A stretch of 64,000 bases of DNA from NCBI RefSeq assembly GCF_036370855.1, contig NC_088098.1, positions 201,855,336-201,919,335 on the forward strand. The letters are read 5' to 3'. This stretch comes from Dromaius novaehollandiae. Its lineage: Eukaryota; Chordata; Aves; Casuariiformes; Dromaiidae. Within the stretch, counting starts at the first letter, position 1, and each line of letters starts with the position of its first letter. This document shows, piece by piece, positions 12,868-25,200 of this stretch. Position numbers and translations under genes: made by a program. The notes below the pieces were generated by a model, which was given only the letters and a program-made list of their open reading frames with translations, made no database searches and was not told the DNA's origin.

Positions 12868-15800
12868 AGCAAAATAGACATGGCTGGCCTATATAAAAGA
12901 GTTTTTGGAATGTTTCTAGTCTGAAATGCTTTATTTCAGTGCTGAGGTGTGATGTCTTCATTCCAGCTGAACACCGTACAGAAAGAAAAACAATGATATT
13001 CAAGGTATATCTGAAGGTGATGTCAACAGATGATACCTGAACTATCACCTCCAGATTAAGTCGGTGGTGATACTGAAGGGAGAAAAACATGGGAACAGAT
13101 GAACCTGGATGGAAACTTTGGCTGGACAAGAAGTGATGCTTTGCCGTGCTGGAGAGGTTGCTGCAAAGAGCCATTCAGAATGGAAGGGGCAACTTCTGGA
13201 AAGCCTGAACGAATGAGGGCTGCAATGTGGGCATGTCAGGACTGTTCACTATGTTCATATTCCCTGGTTTCTTTCATCCTGCTGGGGGACATTAGAAAAT
13301 AAGCTGACATAGCTAGAGGTGACTGCTCACCACTGGTCACAGACTGCTGAAGGGAAGAACAGCCAAGCTGCAAAACATTGGACCAGCTGGGCTAGCACAA
13401 CCAGTGTAGAGCATAGTGAGCTCTGGCCCAGTTTGAGAGAGTTATCTGTGCGACCTCACACTCTGAAGAAGTGCACACTTACGGAGTCATGCAAAGACAC
13501 CAGAGAGAGTAGAATATAGGTTGACCTGAAATCATCACACTTCATACAAGTGTAAGCTTTTCCACCAAGCTTCTCCCACAAACTTTATCCTGTCCGTGCC
13601 TTATGCCTTTATTATGTTTGTGTTCCTGCAGCTGTTTTTGACTCTATATGGTATCAAGGTATTGGGAGAGGTGCTTTGTGTACTGTTCTCCACCTCTTTT
13701 CCTCTCTCCTTAGCTTTTCTCTCTCCTGCGCCATAAAGTCAAAGAAAATTATTACATTGTTTTTCCTGTCATTGTTAATACAGTAAGCAAAAAACCTGAT
13801 TCTGGTGGGTGAATGGAAACATTTAACACATTTGCTTTTTGCCATTAGAGCAAAAAACCAGTAGTGATCTCCTCCTGATTTGAATTCGTTTTGAGGGTAA
13901 GATGTGCTGAGTTACTATTGCTGGATTCTTTAACAAGAATTCTGCATTTCAAGGTTGATTTAGCAAGGCAGTTTGTCTGAACTTTGAGATCCCTGAGCCA
14001 TTCATCATGAAGCCTTCCTGCTCTCCTTGTACTTCTGCATGTTTTTTAGTGAGTCCCTGCATATTCAATTCATATTCAACTAACCTATCAAGAAAAGGCT
14101 TCAAATGCAGAGTTCATACCCAATAGACTTTACACAGATGGTCTGCAAATTTACAGCTACATAAGGCCAAGAAATGTTGAGCTTGATGCTCTCTAGCATT
14201 AAGCAGGTAGCACTGCTCCCTACTCGGGAAAATCCCACAGTAAAAAAATATTCAAAACTATAAGTACTGTGTATAAAAATAACGGATTCTGGAAAACAGA
14301 ACAGGCTGTGCAGTGTGACACCTAATCCAGCTCTCAGCTTCCCACAGTGGTCAAGGTGTTGTGATGGCACGAACTCCTAGTCTGGTGGACTGCAGATCTG
14401 CATCACACTGAAAGAAGCTTTGGAAATGTTGTCTCTCTGGGCTTCTGCTCTGACCAGAGAACGTGTTCCCTGGTGGTTGTCTCATCCCTTCACACACCCT
14501 TTGGGAGGCTAATGGGAGGCTCCTGGAGGAAGAAATTCCCATCCTGTAAGACATAATTAGGGGAAACGAGTCCACTCATACTCAACTGGGCTGTGTTTCT
14601 CATAGGAGATAGATTCAGGCACTCTTGTCAAGCGGAGAAATTCTTGCAATATTCAGAGATACCTGCTACCAGCTGTAAGTCACTCTGCTAGAAATTTAGG
14701 ATTCTCTCTTTGGTGAAGCCAGCTTTGATTCTCCCAGCCTGCAGAATGTAACAACCCTTTCCAGCCATCTCCAGCACATTGCATAGCTACTTTATGATCA
14801 TCTCTGCTGGGTGTTGCATTGGCATAAATAGACTTGTGACTACATTCAGAGCCAGTGGCTCCACTAGCAGGAAGGAGGAAAAGGGGGAGGCTGAAGCAGA
14901 AATGCCAGTCATGCTGCAGAGACCCACAGGGAGCGTGGGCAGCAGGGAGTGGAGAGAGGTGAGTGTGTGGTGGGGGAGCATGGCCTAGTCCTGCAAGAGC
15001 AAGAGCAAAGTCTGAGCAGGGTGCAATGATAAATAAGGAAAGCACAAAACAGAGAGGAGGAGGAAGGGGCTGCATTCATGTAGAAGCTGCACCCATGGAG
15101 GTGTGTTTTCAATCCATCTCTTCTGCACTGTGGGAATGCTGCTGTTTCTCCATGTCACCATGGTTTGATGGTATTATGGGGAAGGATGGTACTGGAAGTG
15201 AAGGTCTCCACATGCAGTGAAGCGCTGTTTGGTACAGCTGGGCTCCTAAGACTCCTGGTGCAAGCACAGCCACAGCAGATGCTCAAAGCTCCTTCTGACA
15301 TGTACTGGGGTAGGTATTAGGTACAAATCACAACCTTTCAACATAAACCCCCTCTCCATTTGAGTGGCCTGTGTTCTGATCCAGGGGTAATCTGCTGTGC
15401 AGTAAGCTGTCATCTTACCTGCTCTCCAATTTCATTCGAGGGGAAGGAAATATCTTTTGACTTTTGGTCAAATACATTGCTGATTTCTGGTATCCTGAGG
15501 GAGTAGCTTCTGCCACGGTCCTACTTCTGCCACACTGATTTCAGACTGTTCTCTCTGAGTTCAAATTGCAGTTGGTGCCTCCTGGCTTGGTCTCTTGTTC
15601 AGGCACCAGACCTGCACATCGGTCTGCTGGAGCAATTGAATCTGCAGGGAACAGCCTGGTTTTCTTTGGTATCTTATATGTACCATCGTTAGCCTAAAAG
15701 TTTAAGCCATTTTCACCTTTGAATGGGAGCGTTACTTTGGCCAGGCACTCAGGCCTGCTAGAGGTCAGTGATAAGAAGATATGAGCATCTATTTATTTGA

Positions 15801-15960
15801 AATCAGGCTTTTTTTTCATTGCAGTCAGAAGAACATTTAATTGAGACAGGATCAGGATGTAACTATTCACCCTCATACTTAACAACAACTTAAACTTTTT
15901 CGCTTTCAGCTGCTACTGTTTATCTTGAGGCTCTGAATCATTCTTTTGATGCTGAGACTG
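12868..15960. other. Intergenic sequence without recognised genes
   Basis: Several frames of 60-131 codons occur on both strands, but none has recognisable motifs, splice signals with coding bias, or repeat identity. I see nothing else here. Confidence 0.5.
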
Positions 15961-16003
15961 TGTATATTGTTTTCTATGTATATTGTTTTCTATGTATATT
16001 GTT
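15961..16003. repeat. Short tandem array of a 16-bp unit
   Basis: The unit tgtatattgttttcta occurs twice exactly, at 15961-15976 and 15977-15992. A partial third copy follows at 15993-16003. The perfect identity implies recent slippage or duplication. Confidence 0.9.
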
Positions 16004-18090
16004 ACCTTGCAGTAAAATAGGTAGTAACACAGGTAGATATAGTCTGTAATTATCTTTCCTTTTCTTCTCAGTATAAATTAAACTCCTTCAGTCTCTATAT
16101 GATCTATTATTCCCTTTATAAAGCCAGAAGAACTATGTGGAGTTGATTTCTTTTGACTTTGAATTTTAAAATAGTTATAACATTTTAAACAATATTGTAA
16201 GCAATATAAAGCACACAAACTTAGCCAGTTCATTGCATGCATGAATTTGTCAATATCTGGAAATATATTCTGAACTGCAAGGGTCATATAAAACCTTCAT
16301 AAGCTGTTACAAAGAGTATGAAAGTCCGTTGGAAGGAAAATGGAAATAATGCATTAGGATGTCAGGTTGCCTCCTCTTCTGCTTGTACTTATCTAGACAA
16401 GCTGGAAATACAATCCTGTGAATGCAGAAATTTTTTACAATCTGAATAGACTGGCTCATAATATTTGAGCCTGGGAATAAGCCGTTTCTGTTGGAATGTA
16501 GAAGAGACTACCTATGACCAGCCACCATGGGATTTCCTAGAAAATACAGGAATCAGGTTGATATGAGGAGGGGTTATCAAGAATCTGAATTTGACTCAGC
16601 CTCCTATTCTGCTCTATTCAGAAATGTGAGCAGAGAGAGAGCTGAAATGCTATAAAATGCAGACAAAACTATTATGATTCATTTAATTAGCACTGTATAA
16701 AGTTCTTTTCTCTGAAGTTTTAAATATATAATATTACCACAGTCCAATTAGGTAACTAAGCATAGGCTTAGTATAGGTTCATGAATATTCCTGTAACTTT
16801 CAACAATTAAAATTAAATGTGAGTAGGTGATTTGGTAGACTGGGGCTAATTTTTTTTGCTAAAATTATTTATTATGAATGACAGGTTTTTGAACTACAGT
16901 GCCTTCAGGTGGAATATACCAGGCTACATTACAGGTGGCACCTGTAATATGTAGTCCAGGTGCTCATGAGTGGCCATGCCCCTTGGTAGTTGATTTTTGC
17001 TTCTGTTATAAGGAAAGCATCTGAGATTTAGTAATAAGATAATCCTGTTCCTTCTTTTTTTTAAGGGGCAAAAATGCAGCTCTTCCAGCTTTATGTTTAG
17101 GTGAAGTATTGGAGACAGAGAGAGAGAAGAGAGAGAGGGAGTGAATCTTCCGGAGAGCTTAGTCTGGGTTACGGGCTGTGAATGACCAGTTAGTGTTGAT
17201 GGGAGTTGATGGCTTGGTTGCAGCCCTCCAGATATTGGGTACTTACCGTGCATAAAGTCCCTGGTGCAAAACAGATGGTCTAATCCTCAGTGAGGGAGCC
17301 AGGCAGGATTCGGAGCTGGACACAGAAATCTTCCAGACTATCTGCATACTGCTCCGCTTCACATGGGAGCATGGCACAGATGTCCGCTCTTGTTATGTTC
17401 CCATGAGTGAACTTGCTGCTTTCCCAGCTGGGGCTGAAGCCAGACTGTCTGGCAGGGACTTGAGGAGCTGCAGCCACTCAGATGAATTTCAGCATCCACA
17501 GGGGAAAATCCTTCTCTGATTAGCTGGCTGTGCCACATGCTGTCCTGGGGGGTAGAGCAGAGGGGAAGGGGAGGCAGTGCTGTCCCGTATGCACCCTTCA
17601 GTGCTCTAAAACTATGCTGAGACAAGGAGAGGAGTGAGCGCTCCTTGTTCGAGCTGCCTTCCTTCAGGGAGAGGGTGGCCACCCCGCCTGTCAGGAGGAC
17701 CAAACGCCAGCTCTGTGGACCTACAAAAACTGCAGAAATCACTGGGGGAATTAGCTAGGCTTGAGATGGAGCACAGACACTATCTTGAAACAGTGCTAAA
17801 AGCTAAAGCAGATGGAGAAGCCGGTGTGAGATGAATTATTGTTTCATGTCTCCATGCTTGTCTCCAAGTATAAAGTTATTTTTTTAAACTTTATTTTTTA
17901 CGTGAATGAACTTATTTTGATTGTAGCCTTAGATACCTTAATGTTAAGAGTGGTTTCAAGCTGGCTGCCAGTTGATACTGGTTTGCTCTGGCAAGGCGAA
18001 GGTTCCCCTAGATCTGGCAGGGTTCTCCGCAGCACTAGCAGGGATCTCCACAGGGATGATCTCCACATCCCAGCAGGTGTCATCCACCAG
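16004..18090. other. Intergenic sequence upstream of a CR1 element
   Basis: AT-rich to about 16.9 kb. There is a GA-rich simple stretch at 17113-17141. A moderately GC-rich part at 17.3-17.8 kb carries the open segment 17634-17834, whose end (LARLEMEHRHYLETVL) looks helical. I could not assign it to a gene, and it may be an extension of the following CR1. Confidence 0.45.
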
Positions 18091-19292
18091 CCACCAAGCG
18101 AAGGAGTTGAGGGAGGGAAGAGGTGAGCCCACTACACAGCATCAGAGAGGCTAAGCAGAAGATTGCCCCATGTCACATGGAAAGAGGGATTGCTAGGGGC
18201 TATACTCAAGCAGGTGGAGGATGGGCCTCCCATGATGAGGAAGGCTGAATGCTTGTGACCTGCAGCAGGAGGAAGGCTCCTTCACCACAGGCATAGGTGA
18301 AAGTGCCCAGTAGGTATAGTTCTCTGGCAATATGTGAAGCCCAAAAGGTTGTGTCAGGGGAGGTATCTGGGATAGCCAAGCTTGATCCTTGCTCTAGAGC
18401 CAGGAAGCTGTGGTGGGACCTCCCTCCTGCAGGGGCATGGAGGCACCTCTCTGCCAACCAGGAGATTTGCTGATTGTTCAGGGGCTGTGATCTGGGATGT
18501 ACTGGAGAGCCTGCCAAGGTCCATCGAGCCCTCCAGCTGCTACCCCTTACTTGCTCACCTATGTGGGCACCAACAGGTCTTCCAGGAGAGAGCATGGTCG
18601 TATCAAGACTGGCTACAGGGCCCTGTGGGCAACAGCCAAGGGCATGGCAGCCCAGAAGGGGTTCTCCTCAGTCCTGCTGGGGGACTGCAGAGGCTCAGGT
18701 CAAAGCGGATAAATCCTGTGGGTCAATTTCTAGTTGTGCAGCTGGTATTGCAGGCAGGGCTTCAGCTCTTACAACTATGGGACCTTCTTTGAGGAATAAG
18801 GACAGCCAGGGAAAGACAGGATCCATCTGGGCTCTCCAGTACAAGACATTGATACACTGGGTTGAGTCCATGGGAGGGCCACCAGGACAGTCAGGGGCTG
18901 GAGCACATGGCACACAATGAGAGGTTGAGAGCTGGGTGGATTTTATTGCTGTCTAAAACCACCTAATGGGAGCGTGTAGAGAAGGCAGAGCCAGTCTCTT
19001 GGAAATGCATAGAGAAAGGACTATAGGAAAGAGTCACATGTTGCAGCCGGGGAGATCCTAATTAGACATGAGGAAGAATTCTTCACAGTGAAGGTGGAAA
19101 GCACAGGAGCAGGGGCCAAGAGAAGATGTGAAATCTCCATCCTCAGATATGTCCAGAGTTTGATCAGGACAAGATCTTGAACAACCTGTTATAACTGAAA
19201 CTTCGGCTTTGCTCTGTGCATGAGGATTGCACCGGCTGACCTACAGAGGTCCCTCCAGCCTGAATTATTCTATGAGTCTGTGAATGCTTGGG
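18090..19292 (+). mobile_element. Internally deleted CR1 LINE (ORF1 esterase part joined to 3' end)
   Basis: This is a plus-strand CR1 remnant. Around 18250-18800 the broken frames read like the CR1 ORF1 esterase region: LVTCSRRKA, CRGMEAPLCQPGD, WDVLESLPRSIEPSSCYPL, YVGTN, GYRALWATAKGMAAQ and FSSVL, ending near 18828 in a KDRIHL-like motif. CR1-family ORF1 proteins carry a GDSL-type esterase with these blocks. The serine block reads VVGPPSCRG, so the nucleophile motif is degraded. From about 18830 the text jumps to the CR1 tail (gctctccagtacaagacatt) and runs to the 3' end at about 19225-19290, with the typical acagaggtccctccagcct and attctatgagtctgtg. The long ORF2 (endonuclease and reverse transcriptase) is missing. 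The 5' limit is uncertain. Confidence 0.85.
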
Positions 19293-22200
19293 AATTTATT
19301 AATGCACAAGTGACTGAATGTTTCTTTGATGGGCAGCAAGGCAAGCGGGAGGGAGAGGAACTAGCACACAGGGTTGCCTTTGAAACTGTGATAACCTGCA
19401 ATACTTTTTGTGAGAAACACCCCCTGAGATAGGCAATGAAGGTACAGATTTCAAAAGATAAGCTGGTCCCAAATCATAACAAAATTCTTTCACATTTTTA
19501 ATAATAATTTTGGAGAAATTGACACTATTTTCTAGGACTGCCTCATGGTTCCTCATATCTTGAGTCTGGCAACACTAATAGCAGTAATAATAAAGAGCTG
19601 TGATTGTGCTCAGCCTAAATGGCATCCATAAATGTATTCACTTAGGATGAAATGTTGACCTTGGGCACAGCCAGTTGTTCGGGATAATGTAGGGTGCACA
19701 GATGCAAGGGCAGTGCAAGCAGGCACAACTCTTCCCAGAGCTGCCTGGCAGCACTGTTAAAAACTGGTGTGTTCCCAGTTAGTTCCTCTGTCCCCAACAC
19801 TCCGCCAGAGTCAATTGCAGTGAACTCCCTGTTACAGTTGTAACATTCTGTGGGAAGTGAAGGGGCTGAAAATAGTAGGTAGACTTTACCTGAAATGCTG
19901 TGAATCATTTAAAAATTAGGCTTATATCTTAAAATATTCAATAACTTGCAGACTTCTTCCCCTTGCAGTACGTGAGTGTGTATGCTTGTATCCTCATGGT
20001 CCACACAATGACCTAAGGTTGGACTGTTGCCTGTGTTAGCACACATTGATAATATTAATGACTCAGGTCTCTGAGGGAGAGAGTAAAGAGACTGTAGAGT
20101 GAATGTGCACATAGATAGCACATCTCAAACTCCAGTGATGGGTAAATGATTCCTTTTCTAGTGAGTGTTTGAAAGGATGCGGATATATTAAGTGGAGCCT
20201 CTTTTGCAGTTTACCTGCTGATGAGTATCAAGGTTTTCAGGAGAAAAATGCTATAGGACAGCTCTGCAGAATTTGGTACAGCACTTGGTGTCCTCATGGT
20301 GATTGACTGAAAGAGCTCAAGGAGGCTGCTTAATAGATGTCCAGAATGGAGGCTTTCTTAGATGAACTTCTTGAAGTCTGCTGGAGGGTTCCCTGACTGC
20401 TAGTGATGGTGCCTTTGGTTGTGACATAGAATAGTCGGGGCAGAAGGAGGAAGGCTTGTCTTTGATGGGAAAAGAGTGAAGAAAGATCAGAACAATGCCC
20501 TCAATTGCACCTTTCAGGATGTTTGGAGAGTGAGTTTTGTGAGGAGAGGTTTTATACATGGAGAGACTATCTAGGAAAGATCCAATCTCTTTTTGCTTGT
20601 GATCTTGAAGTTGGTTATGTACGAGCCCTGGAAGGGGACTTACTTCGGTCCCATACATGCGACCTGTAGGTCAACCTTTTCCTGTATTACCAATATTTAG
20701 CCGCTTATCAGTGCAGGATATTGATGCATGCAAAGAACTTCCTCCCTCTTCAATTAAAAAGTTCAGCTGCCTTTGAAACATATCACAGGGAGACATGATT
20801 GATGTAGCTTCAGTCTATGTCACAGAATGACAGCTCTTGTCATGGAGATGGAGAAAGAGTCCACTCTTTAAAGCATCCTGAAACCAAGTTCTAACCAGAA
20901 GCTGGCCCTCAATTTGAAGGCAGCCAGCAGAAAGATACTCAGTGGTGAATCAAAAAGTTGGTCAGAAAAGCAGTGTTCACTTGAGGCCACAAGGACATGA
21001 TAAATAGTAATCTGGAACTGCTGGCATATAGCTCTGAGTGCATCTTACCCAAGGTGTTTGACTTTTGAGGCTCTTTGTCCCTTAATATAAGCAGAGCTTG
21101 GTCTTTTTTGCTAATTGTGGTTGCTGCCAACAAGAAAGTATACATTCTGAACTGGTCTGGAAGTATTTGGTATGTTTTGTCTGCTCCAATGGCAAGGGAT
21201 TTTAAGAAAGCTGGAACTAGCACAGAAGGTGAGGGGTTTGTTATGATCTCAGTAGTAGGGACAGTGATCTTCCTTTCTAAGTTGAATTGAGAATTTCCCT
21301 TGTTGCTCTACTCTTTTCACACTTAAAGACCTTGAACAACTCTTCTCAGCAGATCCTAAATATCCCCAAAGTCCCTGAAGTCATCTGACTAGGGTAGCTA
21401 GTGACAGAGCCTGATCTCCACATGAAATGAAGTGTCATCCAGTTTTGACTGTTTAGATCAGTGGAAGGGTGAGATCTGGTGGGTAAAATCTTGCTGGGAG
21501 GTAAGTCAAACCGAATTCCAGAGAATTTCCCCTGGAGGATTCCACTTTTCTCAGCGACTGCGAAACAGAATAGCCAAAACACCAGGTTTCATAAGATGAC
21601 TGGCTTTTTGTCATTTCATATAATGACTAGCTTTGCCATTTGATGGTAGCATAAACAGGCAATATAGTGGAATGCACTTAAAAGAGTGTAATTTGGAGCT
21701 CTTCTGTGTTATCTGACTCCATTCAGGATGATTGAAGGAGAGAGAGCTTGTGAGATAACAATGAAGAAAAGGCTGACTGAAGATAATAGAAATTTGTCCC
21801 TGTAGCAATCTCCAAGTAAAGGAAGCAAACGATGTCATGATGGAGCAAAAGAGACACAGAAGTGACACAATACAGTAGGCCCTAGTCCTGGGAATTTAGT
21901 CTTCTTTCCCTCAAATCTGATGATCAGAAAGGGAATCCCTCAGACCCATCCTACAATGGCAGCTTCCTCTCTACTTCCCTGGTCATCACCACCCTTCCTG
22001 CTTGCAGTTTACCCTGCTTAATAGTTTTTCCCTAGGAGGTGGCTCTAAAATCAAGGAGAGAGTCAGCAGCATTTGGGTCTTGGTGTGTGTGCCTCTGATC
22101 TTCAAGTAGTAAGAATTTAGCTCCTAATTATGCAAGTTTTTGATGCTTTTTCCTTTCTCTCACATCCAGCAGGTGACATGTCCTTGCAGTAATGCTAAAG

Positions 22201-25200
22201 AGGTGCTTTCTTTCTGCCTGTGCTCTGTTCCTTGTTCAGTCTTGCTATTCATGCCATATGACCGTGGCTCCTCTTATTTAATGCTGCCTGGAGGAAATTG
22301 GGGGAATGCTTGTAAGGCTGTGTCTCTGAGGAAAGCTCTTCATCTGACAGCTCACAAAGCTGTCAGAGTCCCTGACTGTGGCCTCCATTTACCTGCGCTG
22401 AGACAGGATGCTGGCAGGCAGCAGTTTCACCAAGCTGCTTCTCTCAGTACAGCAGAGAGCCTAACTCTCCGTATCACTGCTGGTTTGCTGCTGCTGCAGC
22501 ATCACTGCCACTGTTGGAATCAAGCACATAGCTTCCAGGGCTGATGGAAATAAGACACTTATCATAGTCTCATATCAAATTTACTCTAGAATTAATTACA
22601 TCGTTGTATTACTGTTCTTTATTCTTCTCGTGAAATTTAGTTCCCTAAAGGAGAATTGTAATACAAATAACATATTATAAATACCAGTAGGAAATGAACT
22701 CATGCTCTTCTTGGGAAGATCATTGGCAACCATGCAGGGTAAACTATAACTGCCCATCCATTCCTGTTTTGCTTGCAGGAGCATGCAGCTTTTCACGACA
22801 AAATTTCTTCCACTGATTTGCCGGATGCCATCAGACAAATTACTTCACTTTCCCCTCCTTGCCTGCCCATGTTTTTCCTGTATAGACTCTAGGCTATTTG
22901 ATATCAGGATGGTTTCTCACAATGGGTGCACGTACAGTGGTGCCTTTGAAGTACCCGCAGCTCATGGAGATGTATCTAGGTTAGCTTTGAACTAGGTAAG
23001 TCAGATGCTACTAGGAGTAAAGCAGTAGCAGCAGGAAGCTCATCAGAAGCAACAACCACTGCTTCAGAAGCCCATGCCACCTCAGACATGCTTCCCTCAG
23101 AAACCCATCTCCAAAGCTGGGCAAATACTGGAGTGTCCAGTCCATGCCAAGCCATTGCAGTGAGAATATGGACTGCTGGAATATTTTAACATGTCAGCAG
23201 CTAGCTGGGGTAAACCAGAAACAAGCCTGACTATGTGATCATTTCACCTAACCATAGCCACATGGAATTTGGGTGCTAAGTCAAAGCTAGGTGTCTAGGT
23301 TTCTCTTCCCCTAATGGAGATACTGTTGCCTCCAGAAGATGATTCAATCCCACTACTTTATGCACTGTCATCTGGAGGTGCCTGTCTCTCCTATGGCTAC
23401 AGAAGTAGCCTAGACTGGTCACCCAGCTTTCAGATGCCTACAGATGTCTGAGAAGAATCCAGTTCTATGTGGATACAATATTTAGCAGATAGTGGTGTTC
23501 TGGTTTCTTTGGAGCTTCCAAATGCTACTCCAATTCTGACACAAATCAGTAATGTTGGTGTATGTATGCCAGCTTGGCTCCCAAGCCAAAACACTGCTTT
23601 CACTGGGTGAGTTGTTTGTCAAATTCTGATCTAATGTCAGGATTTCTAATTGTCAATGACATTTTGAATAATCACATAAATTAACTACTCTGAACGTGAT
23701 CTCAACAGATAAGAAGCTGCCATTGTGCAGTGGAGGTTGACTCATCACACACATCACGGGACAATGTTTTTCTATGAGCATTTCACCTGTGTGCGCTTAT
23801 GTGTCCTGCCAGTGAGACTGAGGCAATTCTAATGATTATTTTATAATTGGATTTTATTCCTATGTAAAGAGAATTTTATACTGCTGTACTGATACTTGAA
23901 GGTGTCTGTTTCTGGTAGCCTATCTTCCTTCCATAATTATTCCTTCAAGGACAGCTGGAGGCAGATAATGTATTAATTTTTATTATGTCAAGAATGAGAG
24001 TGATTGTAGTGTTGACAGCTCACCTACAGCTGTAATAAAAATGGCAAATTCTTGTTCTTTCTTCTTGGTATGGAGGTTTCTGTGGCTGCATTTTCTCCAA
24101 CATTTTCTGTGTAATTAACAAAAGACTTGTTTTTTATGAAGCCTAACTCTTGACTCCATTGAACATAAAGGAAAGGAAGAAGATCCTTTTTGTCCTTTGC
24201 CAAGATAGCAATGGGAGTTTGGCCTAAAGAAAGATGTTGGAAAGATACCATGAGTGGCAGGGTGATGTAATACCTAATGCATCAGCGTGGACCTTGGAGT
24301 ACAACAGTTTCTGCTGTGACTTGCTATATGGTCGAAGGCTAATGACTGACTCAGACCCTTGATAAAATTTAGGTGCCTATCTTTCAATGACTGAAATGTG
24401 ATGGAGAAGGTGCTCAGGTGCTCCAGGAACATTAATATGTCAGTTTGCTCTGCTTTTGTCCATCACTGTCTTGGAAAACCTAAGGGTTGTTTTTGCCAGA
24501 ACAATGATTTCTGCCTCCACGCAGGCATGGGGTGGATAGGGAAGGGAGTGTGTCCTGGGAGAGGGTTAGTGTCACTGAGCTAATTGGCTTAAATTCAGTG
24601 ATGGCAATTTCAGACTTTTGGCATGATGGTCATTTTCTGATGATCAAAACTGCTTATGGCCTGACCATCAAAGGCCAGTTTTGATGGCAAAACTTTGTAT
24701 TATCAGCCAAGTCCGATTCCCGCTGTTCTTCATTGCAGCAACTCCCAGCTCCAGCTTCTCTGAACATGTCACTCCTGCTCCCTTTCTTTCCCATCTGGTA
24801 TCATGACTAACACTGAAGCAGTTAATTACTGCCAATGCGTTGTCAGGACCGACCTTTAAAACTGATACTTTAGTGTAATGAATACAAACAAGGGAGATGG
24901 GTCATATCCCTCAGAGTTGTTTGAAGATTTTGATAGGCAACCTGGAAGTCAGGTTACACTTGTTATGATTTCTTTACAACCATTATAGATAGAAATTTCT
25001 CTCTTTCTTTCTCTTTTTTATTGAAATTCATGATTTTACTGAACCCCAATGTCATGTATGACGCAGAAACAGATTATACTGATCAGCTCAGAAGTGCAGC
25101 CTGCATTCATAACCATCCACTTCCTCCTGCCTGACCAAGACAAATGGATCTTCACAGAAAACACAGACTCTTTTGTGTCTGTGTGAATTCTGGGCTGGAT

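Noticed and set aside
22140..22544. 134-codon plus-strand open frame
   Set aside because: The sequence shows no family signature, and no splice or promoter elements are seen.
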